Shown: positions 11,020-21,500, counted from the stretch's first letter. The stretch: DNA of 64,000 nucleotides from Diploptera punctata (GCA_030220185.1 JASPKZ010003844.1:1967001-2031000), one strand, 5' to 3'. The notes: a model not told the origin generated them from the letters alone. Numbers and translations: made by a program.

Positions 11020-11925
11020 TAATAGTTTTAAAAAACTAAAACCACATGCTTTATTAGAAAACCGAACTAAAAAATGAAGAATAATTTCAATTTCCAAGTG
11101 GTCAACAAAACAATCATCTTTAACACATCTAGAATAAAACTAAAGTTATCAACAAAAAAAAAATTGTACCATCAAAAGCGTGGGGCGCTCTATATCAATT
11201 AATACATTTGATAATAAACAGATATTGGTAAAAGTAATGTCTCTAAGAAGAAAACGTACAGACCATAAAAACACCCCACGCTTTTGATGGTAGAATTAAT
11301 TTTTTCTAGATAACTCTACTTTTATTTTAGATGTGTTGAAGATAATTTTTTTTGTTGACCACTTTAATTTTACCCCAAGCGTGTTGAAATTTAAAATTAT
11401 TATTCATTTTATAGTTCGGTTTTCTAATAAAGCGTGTTGTTTTAGTTTTTTAAACTATTATTAATTTATTTTTTTATTTTTTAGTTTGGTATTCTAATAC
11501 AGCTTGTGGTTTTACTTTTTTAAAATATTATTATTTTTTTTAGTTTAATTGATTGTCATAAACCGGAATCCCATGAAAATTTAATTGCTTAATACTCTTC
11601 TAAAAAATCCTCCGGGTCGGATTTGAACCAGCGACCTATGGATTACTGAAATTATATACCACTACAGTCCACCGCTCTACCAACTGAGCTCTTACAACGA
11701 TTGTCTAAAAAGTCGATAATTCCGCAACCTATTACACCGGTTTTTATTATTTTGATTTTCTGATGATTCTGGACAGGATTTTAGAAACAAATTATAACAT
11801 TACTGTATTGTCATGGGTCCTTTACAAGTACACAAAGTTTCAAGTCGATCCAATGTTTTTAAGTGAATGAAAATCATGTTCAAAGATTCCGTTACATAGA
11901 TAGACAGATACAGGTAAAGCTAATA
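11020..11925 (-). mobile_element. Foldback composite carrying a tRNA-Tyr pseudogene, copy 1
   Basis: Inverted arms at about 11026-11185 and 11268-11450 share ttattagaaaaccgaact, gtggtcaacaaa and accatcaaaagcgtgggg. The left arm lacks a block containing acgctt. A degraded tandem repeat of the outer arm follows at 11451-11550. The distal 350 bp contains an intron-bearing tRNA-Tyr pseudogene and a conserved ending (gatagacagatacaggt). The whole composite recurs in opposite orientation at 29646-30815, so it moved or duplicated as a unit. Confidence 0.85.
11608..11697 (-). pseudogene. tRNA-Tyr(GTA) pseudogene with intron
   Basis: Read on the minus strand: gctcagttggtagagc (D arm), gtggactgtag with anticodon GTA, an intron of about 18 nt after position 37, then tccataggtcgctggttcaa and a 3' end ccggagga. 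This matches eukaryotic tRNA-Tyr, which normally carries an intron here. The first acceptor nucleotides (gttgtaa) cannot pair with the 3' strand, so it is probably inactive. It lies inside the foldback composite. Confidence 0.85.
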
Positions 11926-12280
11926 TAAAGCGTGCAAAAAGGCACATGTGAAATTAAGATCTTAAGAACTATTCTGGGGAAAACATTATTTGATAAGATG
12001 CATAACACAGAAATTAGGGACAAATGTCATATTCAAGACATAACCAAATTTATTATAGATAGACGAAACTATTGGAAAGGTCATACAGAAAGAATGGAAG
12101 GCAACAGACTTGCAAAAAGAGCTAAAGAAGATAGACCAATGGACGGGAGAAGAAGAAAGGGAGGCCAGCCAAGAGATGGATAGACAGTGAATGCACATCC
12201 AATACGTCTTCCTCCGAGGAGTGAGTTTGGAAATAAACATAATGAAAATCCTACAAATTATGATTAAGAAGAAGAATATA
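11926..12280 (+). pseudogene. LINE-D RT C-terminus
   Basis: The frame at 11932-12183 reads ILRTILGKTLF, then ITKFIIDRRNYWKGHTERM and RRRKGGQPRDG, the usual distal LINE region. The tail continues cagtgaatgcacatccaata, then cttcctccgagga, ending gaagaag. The same tail occurs inverted at 18895-18990. Confidence 0.7.
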
Positions 12281-12285
12281 TTTAA

Positions 12286-12712
12286 GATACTTATTTATAA
12301 ATTATAGGATTTAGTACATAAATAAAGATACCAAAACAAGAATATATAAAGCAGTGATACGCCCAATATTAACCTATGCCTCCGAAACAAGAGCAGATAC
12401 TGTTAAAACAAAACAAACTTTAGAAACAAATGAAATTAGTATTCTGAGAAAGACTGTACGTAAATCAAGGAAAGATCGAGTTAGAAATAAGAAGGCAGCT
12501 GAATATTTAGGCAATACGTGAATGAGTGGAAAAAAAGATTTGAATGGAATCAATATATATCCCGCATAACACCTAATTGTACGCATAGCAAGAGATAAGT
12601 TACCAGAGGATGGGAGAAGGACACATGGAAGACCAAAAATATATGGTGGGATGGAATAGAGCATTAACCTAAAACATAGAGAAGAAGAAAAAGAAGGATT
12701 TAATGCCATTGT
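12286..12712 (+). pseudogene. LINE-E RT C-terminus
   Basis: The plus strand reads TKTRIYKAVIRPILTYASET, then KTKQTLETNEISILRKT and KDRVRN, and later a GRRTHGRPKIY-like block, with stops and shifts in between. This is the post-catalytic region of a LINE RT, frameshifted at least twice. Confidence 0.75.
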
Positions 12713-13160
12713 TCCAAGCTTTTACTTGAAATTTCTCTCCCTCTTCTCCCCATTTTTAGATCATCTTCCATTTCCATGAAACGACACTATTTTAGACTCA
12801 TTTCAAATTCGTATTTAACAATAACAATTGTAGTAATAACAACATTGTAGTAATATAATAACTAAGGAATAGCGCACAAATGATCTAAGTACCTTACCCT
12901 TCTGAACCACTGCTCTCGCTATGGATCCTTGCTGTAGACTGTTGAAGATCTGATTTTTTTCTTAACACCATTGTTTGTGTAATACTCATTTTTTCTTCCT
13001 CACAGTTCATACTCGTATTCATGCGTAGGTTCGTGAAACAGTTTATATGTATATTATTATGGAAGCAACGGATTTTAGTCTGGCCACTAAGTGCCGCACA
13101 GAAAGGGAAGGAAATCTGCACATTATCATCAGCATCATCAACATAATCATTATCATCATT
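12713..13160. other. Unassigned
   Basis: AT-rich. The end carries atcatcagcatcatcaac-type trinucleotide runs and ATT repeats just before a LINE-B fragment. Nothing else was recognised. Confidence 0.3.
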
Positions 13161-13162
13161 AT

Positions 13163-13535
13163 TATTATTAGATTTTGTGAGATACAGACAACTAGAATGG
13201 TATTGTCATATACGTAGAATGCCAGAGACAAGATTACCCAGACAAGCTTCGGAATGGATTGAACATGGGTAACGAAAGAGAGGTCGACCTAGATTTAAAT
13301 GGATGGTAATTTTGCCCGAAGGCAGGTCCTTCACTGCAATCATAGCATTTTCCGTGCTATGCTTGCAACTTTACTAGGGAATTGTAGGTGTGGTAGCTTC
13401 CCGTTGCTTTCTACAAAAAAGAGGTATAAGGGAAATATATTTGGAAGAATTGGAATGGGAAGATAGAGAAGAATGAAGAAAGAAGATAAAAATTTAAAAA
13501 GATTTGGGCACAGGAAGATGTTTTACCATTGCTGC

Positions 13536-13590
<55 letters not shown>
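13163..13590 (+). pseudogene. LINE-B 3' end, split by a SINE-A tail
   Basis: Upstream part: RQLEWYCHIRRMPETRLPRQ-like coding, then KRGRPRFKWM. After an interruption (13306-13413) it resumes as KRGIREIYLEELEWEDRE-like coding, with gggcacaggaagatgtttta and a (TTA)n tail at 13541-13590. It is the same family as 26390-26875. Confidence 0.75.
13306..13413 (-). repeat. SINE-A tail fragment nested in LINE-B
   Basis: Carries gcccgaaggcaggtcctt, the tcatagcatttt/gctatg block and gggaattgtaggtgtggtag to ttgctttcta, then stops. The tRNA head is absent. LINE-B sequence lies on both sides. Confidence 0.85.
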
Positions 13591-13595
<5 letters not shown>

Positions 13596-13747
13596 TTATT
13601 GCTCATGTTGAATATAAAATCTTTAAGAAACTCTGATATGGATTGTGAAGTGCATGTCTCAAGTTTCTCGCTGTATCACTCTCAACTCATTTATTTTTTT
13701 CGTATCTCGGTCTGATTTTTCTCCTCTGTCTCTATCGGATTGCCCGC

Positions 13748-13886
<139 letters not shown>

Positions 13887-13978
13887 CCCCCTCAAATCCC
13901 ACAAATGAGTATAATCAACAAGTTTTGGTAATTTAAAGTATATTTATAACTGTATTTAACAAAAATAGATTTGTGATA

Positions 13979-14430
13979 TGTCCACCGCTGTGGTCTCATG
14001 GTAGCATTGCTGCCTCATACACAGCGGTCCCGGGTTGGATCACCGGTCGGAACAACTTTCCTGGGTGTTGGGGTTTTCATGTCATTTTTTCCTCGCCTGT
14101 AAGACAAATGTCAGAATACTTTAAGGCTCAAATGATCCCCGAATATCATCTGGCCATCATAATCACCATCATCATATTCGCCACATTTAGTATATATGAG
14201 TGAATGGTATGTTTCGACCTAAATGTTCGTACTGTCTAGCAGGAGGCCCTGGACTGAACTGAACACTCATTCGCGCGTCACTCGATGTACTAATGTGGTC
14301 AAAAACTATGTGTGATCCACAGTTTGAAAACCCTCTCCCAACAGGTGGTGCCCTGTAAGGCCCGGGTGGTGTTGGGCATGTTTCTATCTGTAAGGTGTGA
14401 CGTTAAACTATGATAGAGAAGAAGAAGATT
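13979..14430 (+). repeat. SINE-A head with tail variant B
   Basis: The head is gtccaccgctgtggtctcat, with a B-box-like gggttggatcaccggtcgg. A body with taagacaaatgtcaga follows, then the variant-B tail: ggaggccctgga, aaccctctccca, ctgtaaggcccgggtggtgt, ending near gaagaag. The same tail occurs at 19505-19650 and 28548-28975. Confidence 0.85.
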
Positions 14431-14795
14431 TCTGAAGGAAGTAATCAGAAAAATAAATGAATTTATTTATACATAGTGCATACACGATAGTATCAAAATT
14501 TGTTATTCTAAATGATTTGAAAAAAGAAACTAATTAGAAATATATTACTACATTACTGTTTTGTCAATCTGCCAAAATCTTTTAATTTTGGAGATAAACT
14601 AAAATCCTTGGATAGAAATATGAATTAAATTAGCGAATGCTACCTTCTAGTGCTTGTTATTTAAATGTATCAAACGGCAGTGAAAATAAATCATGTATAA
14701 CTGTAAATTGTGATTGTATATTGCGTAATTCAACACACATTTAAGTAATTTATATTCGTTATTTTTCTATTGTTTTATTAACACCATTTAAAAAT

Positions 14796-15110
14796 GTCCA
14801 CCGCTATGGTCTCAGGTAGCGTGCTGCCCTGTCACGCAGTGGGCCCGGGTTCGATCCCCGGTCGGGAGAGTTTTTTGGTGAGGTTTTAATCGGGGTTTTT
14901 TCCTCACCTGTAAGGCAAAGTCAGGAAAACGTTAAGGCCCAATCGGTCCCCGAAATCACATGGCCATCGCAATCATCATCATTCATATTCATCTTAGATT
15001 AAGCTTAGGATTGGGGACTCTCCTGGCGCACCATTATCATCATCATCGCTCATCATATCATCGGGACAACGTAACCCCGCCTTCCAGGCGCCCCAACCTC
15101 AGAAGTGGGT
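14796..15110 (+). repeat. SINE-A head with tail variant C
   Basis: The head is gtccaccgctatggtctcag with B-box gggttcgatccccggtcggg. The common body (cctcacctgtaaggcaaa, aacgttaaggcccaat) is followed by a tail unlike A or B: attggggactctcctggcgc and ccgccttccaggcgcccc. Confidence 0.85.
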
Positions 15111-15214
15111 TACAAGTACGCCATGCCAGGAGGTAACACCAGGAATGTCCAAAGACCATTTGCAAAAAAAATGAAACCAATGTATCACATCAAATTGAAT
15201 GATAATATTATTTA

Positions 15215-15382
15215 TAGTAGGGAAGGTTCACAGAATACCCAAACTAATGTTAACATATCAACCTGCAGGAAGAAGAAGACCAGGACGTCCACTCAAAAGA
15301 CTTCTGGATGATGTTTCTCTTTAGGCCGAAACAGGTCAACAAATGGCCTAAATTCGTGAATGTACTATGATGATGATGATGA
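15215..15382 (+). repeat. LINE-C1 3' tip
   Basis: Contains acagaatacccaaactaatg, the GRRRPGRPLKRLLDDV coding block and aattcgtgaatgtactatg, then (ATG)n. It is nearly identical to the ends of the copies at 6465 and 19655. Confidence 0.88.
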
Positions 15383-15384
15383 TA

Positions 15385-15665
15385 GTAGGGAAGGTAGCAG
15401 CAGCGATGGCTATAGTAGTAGCAGTTCTACACCGGCAATAATAGTAGTACCACAGGGGAAGGGACAGGCCGAAGTAGACATGGAATAGAACCATCCTTGA
15501 AGAAATTGAAAAGGAGGGGAAAACTTGGAGAGAAGTGAAGTTCACTTAGAATAGCATTAGTTGGCGATGCTTTGTTGATACCCTATGCTCCTAATAGGAG
15601 ATAAAGGAAATGATGATGCTGAAGTAGTAGTAGTAGTAGTAGTAGTAGTAATAGTAGTAGTAGGC
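15385..15665 (+). pseudogene. LINE-F C-terminus with (TAG)n tail
   Basis: One frame reads TWNRTILEEIEKEGKTWREV, then KFT-stop-NSISWRCFVDTLCS and a stop. This is the C-terminus of another LINE, with stops inside. A (TAG)n tail follows at about 15622-15663. Confidence 0.7.
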
Positions 15666-16046
15666 TAGCCTATTTTATATGACTATTCAAGTCGGGTCAC
15701 AGTTCAAATCTGGGTATTGTAGCTCAGATGTTTATTATTTCAGCTACGCGTTATTTTATCTGCAATGATTAATACATTGGTCCCTAGTCTTCACTTCCCT
15801 TCCGAAGGAAGCCATACTGAAGAATTTAATGTAGTGAAAAAGTCGATTATTTTTGGACAGTTTTTAATTCGCGAACTTCGAAACCGGTTACAAGTTGGAA
15901 AACCACAACTAGTTCAGCCTGACCAACAGGGATCGCCAGTGAACTAATAGCACAGTATAGAAAAGGAAAAAGTGGACTATTTGTTTCACATGAATTCTTT
16001 TAAGTTCTACAGAATCGCAGTGCGCATGCGGGAGTTGCTGTAATGG
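15666..16046. other. Unassigned
   Basis: A weak tRNA-like string (cacagttcaaatctggg) sits near 15698-15714. No family copy was found and no coding similarity recognised. Confidence 0.3.
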
Positions 16047-16324
16047 TTAATGTAGCTTCCGGTAAATGGCTCTCAACTCGGCGTTACCAACTTTCGGAAT
16101 AAATTCCCAATCCCTAAAAAATGGACCTAAAGTAACTTCCAATTTCCTACCTAACAAAACAAATTATATGCATATTATTTAATAAACTATAAACTAATGT
16201 TAAGTACCCTAACTTGACCCATCAGAATCTAACAAAATGAAGTTATTTTTTAAAATATGGTTTGGAATTATTTGCGAATGTTGGTAACACCGATTTGAGA
16301 GCCATCTAGCGGATGTTACATTAA
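16047..16324. mobile_element. Foldback MITE, about 60 bp arms
   Basis: The left arm ttaatgtagcttccggtaaa ... atggctctcaactcggcgtt mirrors the right arm gagagccatctagcgg ... ttacattaa over roughly 60 bp. Both also share gttggtaac and a ggaat(a/t)a(a/t)tt block. The 150 bp centre is AT-rich without coding potential. Confidence 0.85.
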
Positions 16325-16769
16325 GCATATGTGCGTCTGTAGAATTCGATTCTCAATATTCGCGTAATTTTATGAATTTTTCAATATTAAAAAATCGTAA
16401 GAAATGTTTGTAAAATGGTTCCAAAATGGTTTAAAATAATACGAAACATGTTTACATGTGTGTAGTGCAACACTAGCGTAAGGATGTTGTACGGAAAAGC
16501 GTGAGACAAACAGATGACCTCAGCCGAGAAAAGTTTTCACGACATCCATCGTAGTCTCAGGATAACTGTATAATACAGGGTGTTTCAGAATACGTATTAC
16601 ACACTTCTAGGGCTTGTAGAGGGGACTTAGTAGATAAAGTTTCAATAAGGAACCCTTGTCCGGAAACGAACTATTTCTATGTAAAATAGGTTTGAAGATC
16701 GAAACACAATAGGCTGATATCGTGTGTCTTGTGTTTCAGAATAAGTATTACAGAATTCTATGGATTGTA

Positions 16770-17040
16770 CTACAAGTGTGGTTCCACATGGCTACCCTGT
16801 TGTTCGTTGCACAAAGTGTACCTGCGACGCATATTTTCATACACACGCTCCACAAGACCTGGTGTGCGCTCAATAATTTCTGCTGCCGCTAGAATTCGTG
16901 CAAGAAGATCTTCCTCCGACTCGACCGGTGTCTCGTAAACAAGGATTTTCATATGGCCCCACACGAAAAAGTCGAGAGGAGTTAAATCTGGTGACTGTGT
17001 GTTCGGTCGAGATGTTCGCGGACCATTTTGTACTGTCTCG
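16770..17040 (-). pseudogene. Transposase C-terminus (SPDLTPLDFF block)
   Basis: On the minus strand one frame reads NGPRTSRPNTQSPDLTPLDF, then FVWGHMKILVYETPVESEED, then LLARILAAAEIIE, ending after QQGSHVEPHL and a stop. SPDLTPLD carries the last catalytic Asp of an IS630/Tc1/mariner-type transposase. The segment from 16964 down to the stop at 16770 is open. Everything upstream of the GPRTS block is missing, so the gene is a 3' remnant. Its paralogue at 9120-9418 is more damaged. Confidence 0.85.
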
Positions 17041-17241
17041 TCCTGTACTGCTCAATGACTGACTACCAATTGACGTGAACGCAGACTCAGGAGAACTGTC
17101 AATACAAGACGCACAATATCAGCCCATTGTGTTTCAATCTTCAAACTTATTTTACATCGAAATGATACGTTTTCGGACATTAATTCCTCATCAAAAAATT
17201 ATCTACTAAGTCCCCTTTACAACCCCTAGAAGTCTTTAATA

Positions 17242-17967
17242 CGAGGGCGGATCGGAAGGTAACGCACAATAATTTTTTTCTGCCTTGGTATTGCAGCTAG
17301 AATGTTGACATTTCACAGAGATATAGTTTGAAGTTTTCACTACAGATGGTATTTTTTTCTCAGGTACACCTCTTGCGAGAGAAGCTTGAACTATGCAACA
17401 AAGATGGCGGGCATGCTACAGTCGTCCACCTGTGAGGATCGGAAAGTAACGCACAATATTTTTTTTTAAGTTTAATAGTAAAAAAAAGGAAAAAAATCAC
17501 AAATGAACTTACATCTTTTACCTACTTTTCGACATAGTCACCAACTTTCTCAACACATTTTTCCCATCGTGTTGCGGGATTGCTGCTGTTGTCGGCCGGC
17601 CGGAGCGTGGCGAATCACTAAGGTTCACGCGTCCCTCTTGGAAGAATTTGCACCACCTGGAGACATTGCTACGGTCCATACAATCATCCCCATACACGCC
17701 ACGCATGTCCCTGTGAATTTCGCTGGGTTTATGCCCTTTGGCCCACAAAAATCGAACAACACTTCTCTGTTCCTCACAGGTGGACGACTGTAGCATGCAC
17801 GCCATCTTTGTTGCATAGTTGAAGCTTCTCTCGCAAGAGGTGCACCTGAGAAAAAATACCATCTATAGTGAAAACTTCAAACTATATCTCTGTGAAATTT
17901 CAACATTCTAGCTGCAATACCAAGGCAGGAAAAAAAATATTGTGCGTTACTTTCCGATCCGCCCTCG
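17242..17967 (-). mobile_element. Internally deleted mariner with snap-back end
   Basis: Flanked by a TA duplication, both ends read cgagggcggatcggaa(a/g)gta inward. Symmetry then continues for about 195 bp, past the 5' UTR and into the transposase start. An internal terminal-repeat copy (gatcggaaagtaacgcacaa) at about 17437 is the original 3' end. The left 195 bp is therefore an inverted copy of the 5' end stuck outside the 3' terminus. The coding centre is deleted. Confidence 0.9.
17518..17862 (-). pseudogene. Mariner transposase, N-terminus fused to C-terminal tip by deletion
   Basis: The frame contains EEQRSVVRFLWAKGHKPSEI, then YGDDCMDRSNVSRWCKFFQE and RSGRPTTA, the paired helix-turn-helix DNA-binding domain of mariner transposases. 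It then jumps to the extreme C-terminus, where another frame reads RWEKCVEKVGDYVEK and a stop. The whole D,D34D catalytic domain is deleted and the fusion is out of frame. A nearby ATG at 17810, in context ATGGCGTGCATGCTAC, probably marks the natural start. Confidence 0.9.
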
Positions 17968-17988
17968 TACTTATTCTGAAACACTATA

Positions 17989-18894
17989 TAAATGTTGATG
18001 TATGGAAACCATTATTGTATGGTTAAAGTGTAGCATTAATTTTGGACTGTGATTTATACAGATGGATTACCAAGGAAAACTAAGACATAATAATGTGATC
18101 ATATTAATAATTACATGAGTTTCTTATATCAAAGCACTCAAACAACTTCCCTGAAAAATCATTGAAATTTTGTCGGTAGAGATCACTTTCACTCTCTACA
18201 TGTCAGTTTCCAACGCCACAAAATATGCTATGTATTAAATCTGGGAATTTATTGATGTTATTGGACTGCCAATTCAGTTGTGTATGAAAGAGAAAGTGTC
18301 AATCTGTGCGCTATTAACTTTATGACCATCATGAGGGCGATACATTGTATAACAAATGTGAGAGGGCATCTCAAATTAGGTCGCTTCTGCTATGTTTATG
18401 TTCACAGACAAGGGAATTATATTTTTTTATATTTCATTTATTTCTCTCTACATGAGTTAAATCTACCCTTTCTTAAAATATTGATATTAATTTTATATTT
18501 TGTTACTGAAGATGAGAAAACGTAACTCAAGAAGGATATAACAACATTAATTTTGTAGCCTTACAAGCCATTGTGAATTTTGTATATAAAGAAATCAGCT
18601 TAACCCTTAAATTGGTAAAGTATCCTGTAGGATACATCAATTGGTTTAATTTATTTTTAATAAAACAAAATGAAACGAACGAGAAGAGATTACTTAAACG
18701 CCAGTCGAATTACAAAATATACCTAATAATAAAAGTTATGCATGCTTTCGTTTTCAGTGCAGTCCGCCACATTTAATAACTGTCACAAGAAATTAGTGTC
18801 TTGCCGGCTAATAAAATAGTTTTCTATAATGTTTTCTCTTTTTTTCATTAAGATTGGCCGTACTTATGTGATTTTTTGTAGGTGATCACATACT
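17989..18894. other. AT-rich, nothing recognised
   Basis: Small open frames of 60-80 codons occur, but none has recognisable similarity or a paralogue in the window. Confidence 0.35.
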
Positions 18895-18990
18895 CTTCTT
18901 CTTATTCTTTATTTGTTCATCCTGTTTATTTCCCAAATCACTCATCGAAGGAAGACGTATTGGATGTGTAGCCACTATCTATCCATTGAT
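18895..18990 (-). repeat. LINE-D 3' tail
   Basis: Inverse of the tail at about 12185-12280: cttcttcttattctttattt, cccaaatcactc and tcgaaggaagacgtattgga. Confidence 0.75.
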
Positions 18991-19504
18991 CACATACTCA
19001 ATTTTAAATAATTTCAACACCGTCCTGAACAAGGTTGTAAATGTATTTTTTTAAGTTTAGTTTTAGATGGAAAAATATGAAACGTTGGACTTTTATCTTT
19101 GTAAAAAACAACTTTGGAAAAAAAAAAATTAAAGTTGCAACTTTGTTTTGGACGGTTATTCAATTACTGTACTTTGGCATTGACAGGACCAACAGTTTTG
19201 CTCAATGGCCTCGTATTACAGGCTTGATGTTCGTTTACTGTGTACATTTGAGATACGGTCTCTTCCGGAAGAACTCATTGTCAGAAATTTTAAATCCTGA
19301 ATGAACACATCGAACCCGGCGGATTAATTTTAAAGTAATATAATTATTAATAATGAAATTGACAATTGTAACAGAACTCTAATCTAGTGTTTACTTTGAA
19401 TATTGATGAATATTCAACTGAGATCAGTTGTATCAAATTATACTTGAAATGGAAACCTCCAGAGCATGGGTTTCAGTCATCTTCTGAGGTTTATATTACT
19501 GATT
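18991..19504. other. Unassigned
   Basis: AT-rich. An 87-codon frame at 19041-19304 has no recognisable similarity. Confidence 0.3.
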
Positions 19505-19650
19505 TAATAAGGCACGCATTCGGGGAGGCCCTGGTTAACCTTGTGTGGTTAATAATTCAAAATCCCTCTCCCGAAGGATCGTACACTGTAAGGCCCGGTT
19601 GGTGTGTGGCATGTAAAAAGTAAGATAAAAGGTTAAAATAAGTTAATGTA
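19505..19650 (+). repeat. SINE-A tail variant B, truncated
   Basis: Contains ggggaggccctggttaacc, aatccctctcccgaagga and actgtaaggcccggttggtg, then a taatgtaatgtaatgg tail. The head is missing. Confidence 0.8.
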
Positions 19651-19654
19651 ATGT

Positions 19655-20425
19655 AATGGAAATTAATAAGCAGATAGAAAATTAAACATCCTATTGTTTG
19701 CAGATGACCAAATAATAATAGCAAATTCCGAAGATAATCTACAGAAAGGTCTGTATGAACTTAACAAAATTACAGAAGAATATGGATTAAAGATATCTAC
19801 AGAAAAGACAAAAATTATGGCATTTCAAGGTGTAGATCCTGTCAGAAGTAAAATTGTACTGGACAATAAAATTTTGGAGCAGGTGAATAATTTTACATAT
19901 CTAGGATGCAATATCTCATATGAAGAAGAAAAGGATGTAAATGCAAAAATATCTAAATTTTTAAGAATTTTAGGGTTAATAAATTCTATCTTCAAGCCAC
20001 AGTTAGTCCAAAAGCATTCAAGACTGAAAGTGTATAAAACACCGGCTCTTCCAACTCTTTTGTATGGTAGCGAAGTATGGACGTTGAAACAGAAGGATAT
20101 ACAGAGACTTAGATCTGCTGAAATGAGATATCTTCGGAGGACTGCAGGATACACACTACTAGATCACAAAAAAAATGAAGACATCTTAGAAGAATTACAC
20201 ATGGAATCTTTAGAAAACAAAATTTCTGATTATAAGTCAAGATGGATGCAACATGTTCATCGAATGGAAGATCACAGAATACCCAAACAAATGTTAAGAT
20301 ATCAACCTGCAGGAAGAAGAAGACCAGGACGTCCACTCAAAAGACTTCTGGATGGTGTTTCTCTTGAGGCCGAAACAGGTCAACAAATGGCCTAAATTCG
20401 TGAATGTACTATGATGATGATGATT
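19655..20425 (+). pseudogene. LINE-C1 RT, young copy retaining the FADD box
   Basis: An open frame of 233 codons (19694-20395) begins at the catalytic motif: LFADDQIIIANSEDNLQ, then ISTEKTKIMAFQGV. It runs without interruption through FTYLGCNI, LLYGSEVWTLKQKD and RRRPGRPLKRLLDGV to the natural stop, followed by (ATG)n. 5' truncation removes the endonuclease and the fingers/palm start. Lack of internal stops and near identity to 6465-7130 indicate recent insertion. Confidence 0.92.
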
Positions 20426-21012
20426 ATTATGATACTATCTGCCTAGTTAAGGCAGTAGAACTTCGCTCTAAAAAAAGGACATCTGAATTTCTACAATAAT
20501 AAACTTAATGAGTCATTAATTTCACCTCTTCTAAGTTTACCTGTTGCTTCAGCCACCTGCGGAGAGATATATTATCAGAAGAGAGGGAATTATACAGTTG
20601 AAATCTAATAAATAAATTTACTTAATATATATCTTTAAATCACAATGAAAGTCTTGAATTGTCAAAACCCAATTTATCTTACCAATTTTCTTTTTAATGT
20701 ATCGGCCCTCAGTGAAAATAATTATAAAGCATGTCCACACTATTACTAATTATTATTTTCTATAATTTGCACAGACATAAAGAGATAAACTGCAATGTCC
20801 TATTCGAGGCGGTAGTTTTGCTCCTGTTGCCAAATAGCCAATTTAGTTTCCTTTTAACGCATGTTATGTATTAACAGATGCCAACCAAAAATCATTATAT
20901 ATTTGAAAATAAAAGTGTTACCATTATAATTTCTTCTGGCAAAAGTAGCTATTTTCACGAGTAGTTTGTTAGAGATTCCTCTACTAATTTATTCACACTA
21001 GGTCATTCGTTT

Positions 21013-21015
<3 letters not shown>
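20426..21015. other. AT-rich, nothing recognised
   Basis: No coding similarity or repeat structure noticed. Confidence 0.35.

Positions 21016-21043
<28 letters not shown>
21016..21043. repeat. (TA)n microsatellite
   Basis: About 28 bp of TA repeat abutting the 3' end of a LINE-G copy, probably derived from its tail or target. Confidence 0.9.
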
Positions 21044-21047
<4 letters not shown>

Positions 21048-21500
21048 CTGATCAAGAGCAGGGTTTTCACTGCAAACTCAGCATTCTCCACTCTTTTTCT
21101 TAACTCAGTTTTCTTTTTGTGTCCGCGTACAAACCATTTATTTTAATATTGCCTATAATATGATGTATTTGTCTGTCTCTTTCTTTCCGTTGACCATTCC
21201 TTCTATGGCATCCGTCACCAGGCAGTTTCTTCGTATCAGTGGCAATCCAATTTATTTTCACCTTCTTTATGATTTCCACCATTGTTCTTCCTTCACCCAC
21301 TCTGTATAATACATGTTCATTTTTTTCTGTATATTTAATCGTTCCATCCTTCTCCATATCCACATTTCAAAAGCTTTCAGTCACTTTTCCTCATTCCATC
21401 GTAATGTCCAAGTCTCTGCACCATATAATGCTACACTCCAAACAAATTACTTCACTAAAGCTTTCGTTTATCATAATAAAAACTATTTTATAAACTTTCT
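21044..21500 (-). pseudogene. LINE-G RT C-terminus
   Basis: Minus-strand reading gives NEHVLYRVGEGRTMVEIIKK, then KINWIATDTKKLPGDG and KERDRQIHHIIGNIKINGLY, the last conserved segment of a common arthropod LINE. The 3' end, after gcagtgaaaaccctgctctt, meets the TA repeat. Upstream on the same strand gcagagacttggacattacg recalls the W(R/T)W(T/R) linker. A Cys/His pair expected before KDALEG is altered. Confidence 0.75.

Larger units (their letters stand above)
16576..17988 (-). mobile_element. TIR transposon with about 160 bp arms, interrupted by a mariner
   Basis: The left arm (16576-16733) starts cagggtgtttcagaatacgt and has cttctagggcttgtagaggg. The right arm is the inverse, split by a mariner at 17242-17967 with TA on each side. 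Joined right end: tagtgtttcagaataagta, read inward. A second copy of the terminal sequence, tgtttcagaataagtattac, lies internally at about 16734. The outer left arm therefore looks like an added inverted copy of the right end. The body holds a minus-strand transposase C-terminus. Confidence 0.88.
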
